Shown: positions 1 through 11,183, counted from the stretch's first letter. The stretch is DNA of 64,000 bases from Lingula anatina (GCF_001039355.2 NW_019775524.1:1602992-1666991); one strand, 5' to 3'. The notes: generated by a model not told the origin, from the sequence alone. Translations and numbers: made by a program.

Positions 1-863
1 CTTACAGAACATTCCAGAAGGAAATTTCGACATAATGTACATTTATTAAAGGGGCGTAGAGCCGCATTTTGCAACCGACCGCATTTTGCAACCGGTTGCA
101 AAATGTGGTCCTACAGGGGGTTTATCTTGTTTAAAGTCTGGATTGGAAAGATAGATATAGATAGCTTTACATGATATACCGGTACAGGCCTAGAAAATTT
201 CAACTTGTACTCCAGAATTTGCCTCCTTATTCGACCAAAAATCAGGCAAATTGTTAATCTAAAAAAAAGTTAGGCTGCTTTTTTTTTTTTTTTTTTTGAT
301 AACAAAAGCATGATGTCATTTTAATCTTTCAGATTACGTTATCTATTTGTAACATATTTGTTGTTTACTTACACTGTCAGATAATGGAAGTTAAAATGGC
401 CCATTTTGACTTGACTTCAAGTGAAGAAAAGGTATTAAAGTGGCAGTCTGGGTAGACCCTATCTATCTGACTGTTTTTTTTTTTTTTTACACGTAGAATT
501 TTGAGTTTATCTCTATGTTTTCATTTAATTCTCCTAGACTGAAGTGGCACCCAAGATAGGCACCAGATATATCTTGCCCTGTTTATGTATAGAAAGTAAC
601 GATAACAGTATCGTTATCTGCCCGAGCCCCATTGGAAATGACAGATAAAGGTGAATTTTCCCGTTGACGAACACACTTGCACTACTCACGAGGACCTCGT
701 CACGAGACGCGCAGCAAAAGATAACTTTATGTAAAACATCACACGGAAATAAAACTCCATCACGGTATTGAGGTTGAACAAAGAAATTCTGTAATAGTAC
801 ATCGTATACCATCATAAACATTGCCAGAGAAGATAGGGACCCCCCTCCCGTCAAATTTGGAGG
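1..863. other. Upstream region of the first GPR157-like receptor
   Basis: No coding region is visible here. The stretch is AT-rich, with poly-T tracts near 280-297 and 473-490 and a perfect palindrome at 82-105. The minus-strand open frame at 534-872 has no family resemblance and no splice context, so I treat it as chance. The receptor's promoter and any 5' UTR exon should lie here, but I see no convincing TATA box or initiator. Confidence 0.5.
61..105. repeat. 24-bp perfect palindrome with an adjacent direct copy
   Basis: Positions 82-93 read CATTTTGCAACC and 94-105 are the exact reverse complement. The arm is also present as a direct copy at 65-76. The centre AACCGGTT equals the known Grainyhead/CP2 consensus. 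It could be a binding site or the remnant tip of an inverted-repeat transposon. Confidence 0.6.
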
Positions 864-2824
864 ATGAACCATACGGGCTTCACGGCAAATGGGGCAGTGG
901 ATTATGCCTACTTCGGTATCATTCTGACATTTTCAATTTCGTCTCTCCTCGGTTCTTCGCTCATTATCACCGTATATGTCGCCTACATAGAGCTCAGGAC
1001 AACAAGTCGGCGCTTGCTGACATACCTGAGTGTAAGTGATCTCATCTCAGCAGTGGCTTACCTCATGGGTGTGGTCTGGGTGCTGACCTTGGGTCACGAG
1101 AACGCCTTGAATCAGGAACCCCCAACTGAAACATTCATGGTGCTGTTCTGCGAGTTTCCGGCTTTGATGGGTATGTTTGGGGCCATGAGCTCGTGCCTCT
1201 GGACCACGGCTATCGCGATCTACCTGTACATGTGTATTGTTAAGAACGACGTGTTCCGAGCTGAGATGCTGATGTGGCCATTCCATTTTGTGTGCTGGAC
1301 CGTACCAGGTCAGTATACTCTCAGTTAAGCCATACATTTTAAATTTTCTACTAATGATAGAATTTGAAACCTTTTTTTTTCATTTTCGATTAAATTGCTG
1401 CCATAAAAATTGTATTTTAAATGGTTTTGTCAGTCTTATCTACAATTGATCTAACTGGTGACCTTGTGACAGAAATCTCAAAATTTTATCGTCTAAGCTG
1501 TAATCTGTGTGGCGGCCTTGTCGAGCGACGTATTAGGCTATGACTTGACTCTGGCTCACTACCAGACCAGGGCCAGCCTGTGTTGGATCAAAGAGGGTCC
1601 CAGCCAGCTGGTGTGGCAGCTCGTCAGCGGGCCGGGGTGGGAGATCGTGGTCTTCGTCATCATTGGTATCCTGTACGGCAACACTAGGGCATACATTGCC
1701 AAAGAGGTGGGCTATAGTTGGGGGGAAGGTTGAAAATGAGGCAACTTCTCTTTTTCTTTTTACATAAGTATTTTTAATAATGTTTGTTATTGATCTTTGC
1801 ATCATAACCTTTGTCATATATAATTCATTTTGCAGAGCATTACGTGTTGCCTCCAATCTTTTTTACAGTATAAAAAAAATTAATATTTAGCACATTTCCT
1901 AACCTAATGGCGTAAGATGGGTAAAGGCGTGGATTCTCTGTATTTAGCACACACAAAAAAGAACACGCTTAAAGAAATGTTTTGTACATAATGTTTCAGC
2001 TGAGGTCTGAGAGTCAAGTCTACGTGTCAGACGAGACCATGACGGCCATCCACAGTGCCAACCAAAAACTTCTCTTCGTCCCCATCGTGCTGATATTACT
2101 AAGGGTGTGGGGGATGGTAAGGTTCCTGGTCACAGACCTGGCGGCAGACAAACAGGAGGTGGAAAATAATCCGATCATGATCATCATTATGCTTCTTCAG
2201 GTAGGCTGGTATGGGGGCCCTGTATAAGTAAGGTGAATCAGGGGTTGATTTTGTTCTTGAATTGAAGGAAAGAAGTTTTTTCACCAAGTATTAATGTCAA
2301 AATCATACTTGAAAAAATCATTCTTTGAGATACAAAGTTTATATTTCAATATAAATTATAAAGATGATTATGTAGTAAGTAAAATTGGAAATGCTATATT
2401 TAATTAGAATAGGAATGGTTGTAAAGATAAAGCATTTATAAACAGAAATATACCAGAAGAAATTGACTCTTTATAGGGAAGGCTTAAAACAACAGTCCGA
2501 TCCAGGTCGTCATACAAATTGATATGCAGCTTAGTTAAAAAGCAGCCAATGTTTCATTATTTTGTTTATTTGAAGGGCGCCGGGGACAGTGCCCAAGGCC
2601 TCGCCAACTGCATCTTGTTCTGTTTCTGTACTGCCAAAGTTAGAACGCAACTGTGGCGCTCTCTACAGGCTTGTCGTGAACATTGCCTCCTTTCCTGCAG
2701 ACGACGACGTAACACGATGTCCTGTCAGGCGGAAACTACATACCGCTTCCATCAACAAAAATCAAAATCTGAGTCCACTCCAATTGTTACATGTGATATT
2801 CTCTCGGCGTCATATGACACATAA
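864..2824 (+). CDS. GPR157-like seven-transmembrane receptor, copy 1 (four exons)
   Basis: Exons are 864-1308, 1498-1706, 2000-2200 and 2576-2824, with GT/AG splice sites throughout and phases 1, 0, 0. They join to 367 codons. The start follows from the MNHTG N-terminus, which holds an N-glycosylation sequon before the first membrane segment. Exon 1 carries helices 1-4 with the LRTTSR first cytoplasmic loop and the SVSDL helix-2 motif. Exon 2 has SLCWI before helix 5, exon 3 has LLRVWGMVRF of helix 6, and exon 4 has QGLANCILF of helix 7 followed by VRTQLW. These match the GPR157 family, orphan receptors of the plasma or ciliary membrane; Gq coupling is reported for the mammalian member. The tail is Cys/Arg-rich. 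Exon 4 recurs at 4192-4440 and 7362-7610 through redundant assembly. Family assignment is firm; the ligand is unknown. Confidence 0.92.
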
Positions 2825-3484
2825 TACAGGATGTATACTGCTGTACAACCAACAACAGACCTTGGCCTACAGCCAAAATTGTTCATTCAGAAACTGTCTT
2901 GCCTTCTCTGTGGTGTTGTGTTTCTAAATGCGTATTTCGAAAAATGCCGTCCAATTTATTTTAAATGCTACAGTTTTGATTAAGAAGTAGTGAGTATGGA
3001 TCAAAATGAAAAGAGTTTTTTAAATGTTCCTGTAGATAAGCCTGTTCTGTATATTACGCTGTTTTTCCTTAATCAACAACGTATACTCTATCCAAAACCG
3101 TTCACTGAATTACCTAGTATCCATTAACTTGTCTTTATTTTTGAGACACTTTCTTAATGGAAAGAGAGATTGGTGAAAACGAGAAATTCGGACTTGGCAT
3201 ACAGGTGTATGCGTGTAGATAGAAAAAATATTATTTCAATAGTTTTGACCGGGATATACCTGAAACTTAGTGACGAATGTATTTTGCCATATTAACGTCT
3301 AACGCGCATTGTATGGTTTTAATGTTTAGAGGGAAAATAATTATTTCGAACTTCTGCTCACTTTTGGAAAATTCGAAGTTGTGATCAGAATTTGTATTTC
3401 ATCCCAATCCGTAAGCGTCTTTATTTTCGAAAATTAAAAAAGTGCAATAAAAAGTTAAAACGCTCTTAGACTATATCTTATTTC

Positions 3485-3490
3485 AATAAA
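3485..3490 (+). terminator. Candidate polyadenylation signal, receptor copy 1
   Basis: AATAAA lies 660 bases after the receptor stop codon, with another at 3446. The same signals recur in the redundant contig, one at 5101-5106, about 330 bases from the stop codon of the convergent secreted-protein gene. Several AATAAA strings exist in this AT-rich sequence, so the choice is tentative. Confidence 0.4.
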
Positions 3491-4191
3491 GGATGTAACC
3501 CAAACGTAGGCCTAAGTGTATAGAACTAAAAAGTTTAATATCCGACACTTTTTAAAGTCTTTTCTCCACTGAATCGGTGATTCTGTACTCGGTTTCGCCA
3601 TCTTGAATATATATATATTAGTTTGCCTCTAATCGAAGGCCTCGTCACTTTATATCTCTTTCAAATCTTTATCTTAACTGTCAATATTTGTGGGAGAACA
3701 CATAACTTTTTAGAATTGATACAAGTTTTCATAAGCATCAGTTTCTGAAATAAATTCGACGCCTGTGAGAATAAGACGATGAACAGGAGTTGTAGAACGT
3801 AATTTTGCTATCTATTTAAAAGTAACGCTTTACCACTATAGCTGATATAACCGCTAATGTCATGTTAAGCAGAGTTGGAAGGGCGGTCAATCCCTGGCTT
3901 TTCTTGTNAATGTCAAAATCATACTTGAAAAAATCATTCTTTGAGATACAAAGTTTATATTTCAATATAAATTATAAAGATGATTATGTAGTAAGTAAAA
4001 TTGGAAATGCTATATTTAATTAGAATAGGAATGGTTGTAAAGATAAAGCATTTATAAACAGAAATATACCAGAAGAAATTGACTCTTTATAGGGAAGGCT
4101 TAAAACAACAGTCCGATCCAGGTCGTCATACAAATTGATATGCAGCTTAGTTAAAAAGCAGCCAATGTTTCATTATTTTGTTTATTTGAAG

Positions 4192-4440
4192 GGCGCCGGG
4201 GACAGTGCCCAAGGCCTCGCCAACTGCATCTTGTTCTGTTTCTGTACTGCCAAAGTTAGAACGCAACTGTGGCGCTCTCTACAGGCTTGTCGTGAACATT
4301 GCCTCCTTTCCTGCAGACGACGACGTAACACGATGTCCTGTCAGGCGGAAACTACATACCGCTTCCATCAACAAAAATCAAAATCTGAGTCCACTCCAAT
4401 TGTTACATGTGATATTCTCTCGGCGTCATATGACACATAA
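4192..4440 (+). other. Redundant copy of receptor exon 4
   Basis: This is identical in protein sequence to 2576-2824, including the acceptor and stop. Exons 1-3 are absent, so it is the same exon seen again in the overlapping contig and not a separate gene. Confidence 0.85.
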
Positions 4441-5431
4441 TACAGGATGTATACTGCTGTACAACCAACAACAGACCTTGGCCTACAGCCAAAATTGTTC
4501 ATTCAGAAACTGTCTTGCCTTCTCTGTGGTGTTGTGTTTCTAAATGCGTATTTCGAAAAATGCCGTCCAATTTATTTTAAATGCTACAGTTTTGATTAAG
4601 AAGTAGTGAGTATGGATCAAAATGGAAAGAGTTTTTTAAATGTTCCTGTAGATAAGCCTGTTCTGTATATTACGCTGTTTTTCCTTAATCAACAACGTAT
4701 ACTCTATCCAAAACCGTTCACTGAATTACCTAGTATCCATTAACTTGTCTTTATTTTTGAGACACTTTCTTAATGGAAAGAGAGATTGGTGAAAACGAGA
4801 AATTCGGACTTGGCATACAGGTGTATGCGTGTAGATAGAAAAAATATTATTTCAATAGTTTTGACCGGGATATACCTGAAACTTAGTGACGAATGTATTT
4901 TGCCATATTAACGTCTAACGCGCATTGTATGGTTTTAATGTTTAGAGGGAAAATAATTATTTCGAACTTCTGCTCACTTTTGGAAAATTCGAAGTTGTGA
5001 TCAGAATTTGTATTTCATCCCAATCCGTAAGCGTCTTTATTTTCGAAAATTAAAAAAGTGCAATAAAAAGTTAAAACGCTCTTAGACTATATCTTATTTC
5101 AATAAAGGATGTAACCCAAACGTAGGCCTAAGTGTATAGAACTAAAAAGTTTAATATCCGACACTTTTTAAAGTCTTTTCTCCACTGAATCGGTGATTCT
5201 GTACTCGGTTTCGCCATCTTGAATATATATATATTAGTTTGCCTCTAATCGAAGGCCTCGTCACTTTATATCTCTTTCAAATCTTTATCTTAACTGTCAA
5301 TATTTGTGGGAGAACACATAACTTTTTAGAATTGATACAAGTTTTCATAAGCATCAGTTTCTGAAATAAATTCGACGCCTGTGAGAATAAGACGATGAAC
5401 AGGAGTTGTAGAACGTAATTTTGCTATCTAT

Positions 5432-6331
5432 TTAAAAGTAACGCTTTACCACTATAGCTGATATAACCGCTAATGTCATGTTAAGCAGAGTTGGAAGGGC
5501 GGTCAATCCCTGGCTTTTCTTGTTAAGATCATCACATGAAAAATTCCGTTCACCGGGTCTTTTGGTCGTGGCACACCTCCTGAAGTTAGACGTGGAGCTA
5601 TGGTTCACAACGGGTGTCTTTTGGTAGTCACACAGCTTGCGTAGCACGCGCTGGCGCTCCTCCGTTGCTTCAAACGCATATCCCAGTTTAAAGTTGCTGA
5701 GATCCAGGTGCGAACTGAGGAAGATGTACTCCTTACCGGGTCTCACGTGGTTAAAATCACAAGTGGACACGAGGGTAATATTACTGTATCCGTCAGGCCA
5801 CTGGTACATATCTTTTACGAAGTTCATGCTGTTCCCCTTCAGGACGCAATATAACTCGACTACGTAGTAGTGCTGTGGTATTAAGAGAGCAGTCGTAGGG
5901 CCTTCAAGAGCGAGATACATTGAACCATTAGGAAGAGGTGGTGTGACCTGTAATTCTAGCTTGTTTTCGGAGCACCCTTGACACCCCATAAAGTCACTGC
6001 CGCACGCGCTCAAGCAAGACCCTTTTGCGAAAGCAGTGACGTTCGCGACGTAATGGTCCACGACGCGGCCTTGTATAGCTGCGCTGGCATCGTGTGCCGC
6101 CTCTCGAAACGTTCGGGTAGTGTTGATATCGGTGTGTACTAAATTGAACTGGACGTAGCCGGGGAATTGGCCACGGACACCGATGTGCGTGGACTTGAAG
6201 AAGGGACAATCCCCTGTGTAGACCGGGCGCAGAGATGGGCTGTTACGTGGAGATAGTTGACTGGTGTTATATGCTGTTGCTTTTTGGTAGATCGGAAAAC
6301 CAATATGTGAAAGGATGCTTAAGTAGAGCAT
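5432..6331 (-). CDS. Secreted or GPI/membrane-anchored Cys-rich glycoprotein, unknown family
   Basis: From the first in-frame ATG (6331) this gives 299 residues. The frame stays open upstream through a (TTTTA)n tract with no ATG, so an upstream exon joined at an acceptor there is possible. I do not recognise the family. There are ten cysteines (an even number), including a CX3CX6CX2C cluster, and several N-glycosylation sequons (NTS, NTT, NVT, NGS, NIT, NHS, NFS, NMT). The C-terminus is hydrophobic, ending AVISAIVVKRYF, which suits a GPI signal or terminal anchor. The N-terminus MLYLSILSHIGF is a weak signal peptide. The segment CDFNHVRPGKEYIFL resembles the second half of netrin/TIMP-like (NTR) domains, but only loosely. 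The gene converges on the GPR157-like receptor. A second version lies at 8595-9494. I am confident it is protein-coding and extracellular, not of its function. Confidence 0.65.
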   Translation of the reverse strand: MLYLSILSHIGFPIYQKATAYNTSQLSPRNSPSLRPVYTGDCPFFKSTHIGVRGQFPGYVQFNLVHTDINTTRTFREAAHDASAAIQGRVVDHYVANVTAFAKGSCLSACGSDFMGCQGCSENKLELQVTPPLPNGSMYLALEGPTTALLIPQHYYVVELYCVLKGNSMNFVKDMYQWPDGYSNITLVSTCDFNHVRPGKEYIFLSSHLDLSNFKLGYAFEATEERQRVLRKLCDYQKTPVVNHSSTSNFRRCATTKRPGERNFSCDDLNKKSQGLTALPTLLNMTLAVISAIVVKRYF

Positions 6332-6355
6332 TCGCGTGCCAACCTTATAAACCAA

Positions 6356-7097
6356 TCTTTTTGTAGAATAAAATAAAATAAAATAAAATAAATAGAAAGA
6401 TCTATAGATACATGTAAATTAATGAATGAACAACAGGACCATCTTGGACCTGTGAATGTTGAACATTACGTCTTGATGTTCACAGCTGAACAAAAATGAG
6501 GGCTTCCATATTGTGTTAAAAACGCGTTCATTTTAGTATCGCACCTTCATGTAATGCAAGTATTAGAAAAGATGATATATAAGAAAAATCAACTACATTA
6601 CCACGGCAATGGTACTTACATGTTAGTTATGTTTTCCTTGATAAACCAGCCCAATGCTGCCTAAAGTGGACAGAGATTATGCCATTAAATTTTGTAACCT
6701 TTGATTTCGACTGCAGGTTATTTTATACCTGGCAGGATACTACTTAGACATTCAGACTTATTTATGGCAGTTTACTCATAATTTTAAAACGACATCCGGA
6801 TTCAACTGAAAAGGTGTACACACAATGGACAATAGAAGTGTCACCCCTACTGAACCAATACTTTCGGAAAGATAAATGACTGTGGAATGATATCCTCCTG
6901 GTATCATTTTATTAACATCAAATTTCACAAAAGAAACGGTTCTGACTGAACAATTCAACTGTATCGATATTCTGACATTGCTTATATTCCGAATCTTCTG
7001 GTTAATAACTTTCATTACTCTGATTCAGGGGATGACAGTTCTATTGTCCAGTGTGTGTATTTAAAGGACGAAAACTGTTAGAATAATAATCATGCAT
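6356..7097. other. Region upstream of the secreted-protein gene
   Basis: This begins with a (TAAAA)n tract at about 6365-6392, which differs in length in the other copy near 9531-9555. No further convincing exon is visible. A minus-strand frame at 6776-7015 has no recognisable domain. Any promoter or 5' exon of the secreted-protein gene should be here. Confidence 0.4.
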
Positions 7098-7357
7098 CAG
7101 GAGCGGATCCAGGATTATTTGAAGGGGGGGGGGGGTCCGGTTTTAAGGAATGACAGGCCGCAGGTGCGAAGTCGACCCTCTCCCCCACCCCCACCCCCAC
7201 CCCCCCTTTGGCGTCGGGTTCGGTGCCATTTGGTAAGGTTTAGAACTATGATTCAGGTAGTCAAAATCCTAATTTCAAGAGGGGACCATTGGTGTTATTT
7301 TATTTCAGAAATCGAAGGGGGGGGGGGGGGGGTCAGGGCCCCCCTGACACTCCCCCA
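7098..7357. mobile_element. hAT-like MITE with G/C runs, cut by a contig end
   Basis: The left end reads CAGGAGCGGATCCAGGATT. It is followed by long G-runs, C-runs and CCCCTGACACTCCCCC, then the single N at 7358. The complete version at 9996-10446 ends in CCGCCACTG, so the termini are imperfect inverted repeats of the CAGNGGCGGATCC type known for non-autonomous hAT-related elements. TGCAT precedes the left end. Confidence 0.6.
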
Positions 7358-7361
7358 NTAG

Positions 7362-7610
7362 GGCGCCGGGGACAGTGCCCAAGGCCTCGCCAACTGCATC
7401 TTGTTCTGTTTCTGTACTGCCAAAGTTAGAACGCAACTGTGGCGCTCTCTACAGGCTTGTCGTGAACATTGCCTCCTTTCCTGCAGACGACGACGTAACA
7501 CGATGTCCTGTCAGGCGGAAACTACATACCGCTTCCATCAACAAAAATCAAAATCTGAGTCCACTCCAATTGTTACATGTGATATTCTCTCGGCGTCATA
7601 TGACACATAA
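7362..7610 (+). other. Third copy of receptor exon 4 (alternative contig)
   Basis: It has the same 82 residues and stop codon as 2576-2824. The contig starts three bases before the exon, so no upstream exons accompany it. It is a redundant allele fragment and not an independent gene. Confidence 0.8.
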
Positions 7611-8594
7611 TACAGGATGTATACTGCTGTACAACCAACAACAGACCTTGGCCTACAGCCAAAATTGTTCATTCAGAAACTGTCTTGCCTTCTCTGTGGT
7701 GTTGTGTTTCTAAATGCGTATTTCGAAAAATGCCGTCCAATTTATTTTAAATGCTACAGTTTTGATTAAGAAGTAGTGAGTATGGATCAAAATGAAAAGA
7801 GTTTTTTAAATGTTCCTGTAGATAAGCCTGTTCTGTATATTACGCTGTTTTTCCTTAATCAACAACGTATACTCTATCCAAAACCGTTCACTGAATTACC
7901 TAGTATCCATTAACTTGTCTTTATTTTTGAGACACTTTCTTAATGGAAAGAGAGATTGGTGAAAACGAGAAATTCGGACTTGGCATACAGGTGTATGCGT
8001 GTAGATAGAAAAAATATTATTTCAATAGTTTTGACCGGGATATACCTGAAACTTAGTGACGAATGTATTTTGCCATATTAACGTCTAACGCGCATTGTAT
8101 GGTTTTAATGTTTAGAGGGAAAATAATTATTTCGAACTTCTGCTCACTTTTGGAAAATTCGAAGTTGTGATCAGAATTTGTATTCATCCCAATCCGTAAG
8201 CGTCTTTATTTTTGAAAATTAAAAAAGTGCAATAAAAAGTTAAAACGCTCTTAGACTATATCTTATTTCAATAAAGGATGTAACCCAAACGTAGGCCTAA
8301 GTGTATAGAACTAAAAAGTTTAATATCCAACACTTTTTAAAGTCTTTTCTCCACTGAATCGGTGATTCTGTACTCGGTTTCGCCATCTTGAATATATATA
8401 TTAGTTTGCCTCTAATCGAAGGCCTCGTCACTTTATATCTCTTTCAAATCTTTATCTTAACTGTCAATATTTGTGGGAGAACACATAACTTTTTAGAATT
8501 GAAGTTTTCATAAGCATCAGTTTCTGAAATAAATTCGACGCCTTTGAGAATAAGACGATGGACAGGAGTTATAGAACGTAATTTTGCTATCTAT

Positions 8595-9494
8595 TTAAAA
8601 GTAACGCTTTACCACTATAGCTGATATAACCGCTAATGTCATGTTAAGCAGAGTTGGAAGGGCGGTCAATCCCTGGCTTTTCTTGTCAAGATCATCACAT
8701 GAAATACTCTGTTCACCGGGTCTCTTGGTCGTGGCACACCTCCTGAAGTTAGACATTGAGCTATGGTTCACAACGGGTGTCCTATGGTAGTCACAGAGCT
8801 TGCGTAGCACGCGCTGGCGCTCCTCCGTTGCTTCAAACGCATATCCCAGTTTAAAGTTGCTGAGATCCAGGTGCGAACTGAGGAAGATGTACTCCTTACC
8901 GGGTCTCACGTGGTTAAAATCACAAGTGGACACGAGGGTAATATTACTGTATCCGTCAGGCCACTGGTACATATCTTTTACGAAGTTCATGTTGTTCCCC
9001 TTCAGGACGCAATATAACTCGACTACGTAGTAGTGCTGTGGTATTAAGAGAGCAGTCGTAGGGCCTTCGAGAGCGAGATACATTGAACCATTAGGAAGAG
9101 GCGGTGTGACCTGTAATTCTAGCTTGTTTTCGGAGCACCCCTGACACCCCATAAAGTCACTGCCGCACACGCTCAAGCAAGACCCTTTTGCGAAAGCAGT
9201 GACGTTCGCGACGTAATGGTCCACGACGCGGCCTTGTATAGCTGCGCTGGCATCGTGTGCCGCCTCTCGAAACGTTCGGGTAGTGTTGATATCGGTGTGT
9301 ACTAAATTGAACTGGACGTAGCCGGGGAATTGGCCACGGACACCGATGTGCGTGGACTTGAAGAAGGGACAATCCCCTGTGTAGACCGGGCGCAGAGATG
9401 GGCTGTTACGTGGAGATAGTTGATTGGTGTTATATGCCGTTGCTTTTTGGTAGATCGGAAAACCAATATGTGAAAGGATGCTCAAGTAGAGCAT
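8595..9494 (-). CDS. Secreted Cys-rich glycoprotein, second version (allele or recent duplicate)
   Basis: This is 299 residues from the equivalent ATG (9494), with no gaps against the 5432-6331 version. I count ten amino-acid replacements, seven of them in the last quarter (for example YQKT to YHRT and GERNFS to GEQSIS), against about seven synonymous changes. Two glycosylation sequons of the first version are lost: NTS becomes NTN, and NFS is replaced. All ten cysteines and the hydrophobic C-terminus are kept. The open frame extends upstream here to 9626 with a hydrophobic Phe/Tyr-rich stretch encoded by the (TTTTA)n tract, which is unlikely to be a true N-terminus. Confidence 0.6.
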   Translation of the reverse strand: MLYLSILSHIGFPIYQKATAYNTNQLSPRNSPSLRPVYTGDCPFFKSTHIGVRGQFPGYVQFNLVHTDINTTRTFREAAHDASAAIQGRVVDHYVANVTAFAKGSCLSVCGSDFMGCQGCSENKLELQVTPPLPNGSMYLALEGPTTALLIPQHYYVVELYCVLKGNNMNFVKDMYQWPDGYSNITLVSTCDFNHVRPGKEYIFLSSHLDLSNFKLGYAFEATEERQRVLRKLCDYHRTPVVNHSSMSNFRRCATTKRPGEQSISCDDLDKKSQGLTALPTLLNMTLAVISAIVVKRYF

Positions 9495-9995
9495 TCGCGT
9501 TCCAACCTTATAAACCAACCTTTTTGTAAAATAAAATAAAATAAAATAAAATAAATAGAAAGATATACTGTATAGAAACATGTAAATTGTGAATGTTGTT
9601 ACGTCCTGTTGTTCACGGTTAAACAAGAATGAGGGCTTCCATATTGTGTTGAAAACGCGTTAATTTTAGTATCGCACCTTCATATACCGTAATGCATGTA
9701 TTAGAAATGATAACATATATTAAAAAAAAATAACTACATTACCATGGAAATGGTACTTACATGTTAGTTATGTTTTCCTTGATAAACCAGCCCAGTGCTG
9801 CCTGAAGTGGACAGAATATCCCATTAAATTTTGTAACCTTTGATTTAGACTGCAGGTTATTTTAGACCTGGCAGGCTACTACTTATACATTCAGACTTAT
9901 TTATGGTAGTTTACTCGTGATTTTAAAACGACATCCGGATTCAACTGAAAAGGTGTATTTAAAGGACGAAAACTGTTAGAATAATAATCATGCAT

Positions 9996-10446
9996 CAGGA
10001 GCGGATCCAGGATTATTTGAAGGGGGGGGGAGGTCCGGTTTTAAGGAATGACAGGCCGCAGGTGCGAAGTCGACCCTCGCCCCCCCCCCCCCCCCTTTGG
10101 CGTGGGGTTCGGTGCCATTTGGTAAAATTTAGAACTATGATTCAGCTAGTCAGAATCCTAATTTCAAGAGGGGACCATTGGTGTTATTTTTTCAGAAATC
10201 GAANNNNNNNNNNNNNNNNNNNNNNNNNNNNNNNNNNNNNNNNNNNNNNNNNNNNNNNNNNNNNNNNNNNNNNNNNNNNNNNNNNNNNNNNNNNNNNNNN
10301 NNNNNNNNNNNNNNNNNNNNNNNNNNNNNNNNNNNNNNNNNNNNNNNNNNNNNNNNNNNNNNNNNNNNNNNNNNNNNNNNNNNNNNNGGGGGGGGGGGGG
10401 GGGGGGGTTCAGGGTCCCCCTGACACTCCCCCAAAATCCGCCACTG
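9996..10446. mobile_element. hAT-like MITE, both ends present, N gap inside
   Basis: It begins CAGGAGCGGATCC and ends CCGCCACTG, with TGCAT directly outside both ends (9991-9995 and 10447-10451), a likely target-site remnant. Internal G- and C-homopolymers surround an assembly gap at 10204-10387. There is no coding capacity. Confidence 0.65.
10204..10387. other. Assembly gap (184 N)
   Basis: The gap sits inside the G-run-rich MITE, which probably caused the sequencing failure. Open frames reported through it are meaningless. Confidence 0.95.
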
Positions 10447-10451
10447 TGCAT

Positions 10452-11183
10452 ACAGACACATTAGTGGCAATTTACTCATTATCATTCTAAAACAACATCC
10501 GCCTTTAATGAAAGGGGCAAATTAAACTGTTAACATAATGCTTATAGGTGCAGATTTATTTGTGAAAAGGTAATAATTATGATTCTAGTACGACACCCGG
10601 GTACAATGAGAGGGTAAATTTTAGGGATGGAAATTGTGAAAACAGAGCGTCCAACGGTGAATTTCGTTCGGAAGCAAATCTTATAAAGTGGATATACCAA
10701 TATAATCATAACTCATCTTTTTAATTCTACATTACGTATTCCTTTAGGTTGTCTGTTCTTATCACTTACACTCTCCTGCGAGATAATGGAAGAAGAAAAA
10801 AGACTGACCCATTTTTGAAAATACAATGGGAGCTGAAATTTAGTCTATCAGATGGTTATCACTGTTATCAAGTCGCCTATCGCGCCGACTGAAATCACCC
10901 TGATGCTGAAGCTCTCTTCTCTTATCTGGATAGGATAGACACAATCCCAGTTCTGACGTGAGGACGGAGAGCGTGAACTGGATAGAGGGTTACTCGGGGT
11001 GTCTGACACAAAAACCTTCACAAAACCAGCTACACCAGGCTCTGTTGTGTGCTATGTGATTTGCGGGGTTTTAACAGGGATGTTCAATAGTGCTTGTTTT
11101 CATTCTATTTCGAACTATGGTTTATTATTGAAATTCGTATTTCTGTCTACGTGTTGTCAATCTGGACAGTTCCTCTCCACATC
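10452..11183. other. Upstream region of the second GPR157-like receptor
   Basis: No exon can be supported. An in-frame ATG at 11094 would add 30 mostly hydrophobic residues ahead of the chosen receptor start; I prefer 11184 because it places a short N-terminus before helix 1, as in copy 1. Promoter elements are not obvious. Confidence 0.4.

Larger units (their letters stand above)
2293..5521. other. Unmerged contig overlap across the N at 3907
   Basis: Bases 2293-3906 and 3908-5521 are almost identical over about 1.6 kb. I see one A/G difference, at about 3009 versus 4624. The first contig ends at 3906 inside sequence that continues at 5522, and the second restarts at the equivalent of 2293. 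This is the pattern of two overlapping contigs placed end to end with one N rather than a genomic tandem duplication. Confidence 0.85.
7359..10446. other. Second-haplotype contig repeating 4189-7357
   Basis: After the N at 7358 the sequence restarts at receptor exon 4. It runs in the same order through the 3' UTR, the secreted-protein gene, its upstream region and the same MITE. It differs by scattered SNPs and small indels, and lacks part of the 6420-7080 segment. The whole arrangement matches, so an unmerged allele is the simplest reading. A recent segmental duplication is the alternative. Confidence 0.7.

Noticed and set aside
534-872. Minus-strand 112-codon frame before receptor 1
   Set aside because: No domain, no splice or promoter context, and low-complexity edges. 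Treated as chance.
2589-2927. Plus-strand 112-codon frame overlapping receptor exon 4 (also at 4205 and 7375)
   Set aside because: It is an out-of-frame shadow of the exon. The other frame carries the receptor family motifs.
5637-5867. Plus-strand frame within the secreted-protein gene
   Set aside because: Antisense shadow of the minus-strand coding region, with no independent support.
10164-10490. Open frames across the 10204-10387 gap
   Set aside because: They are made of N bases.
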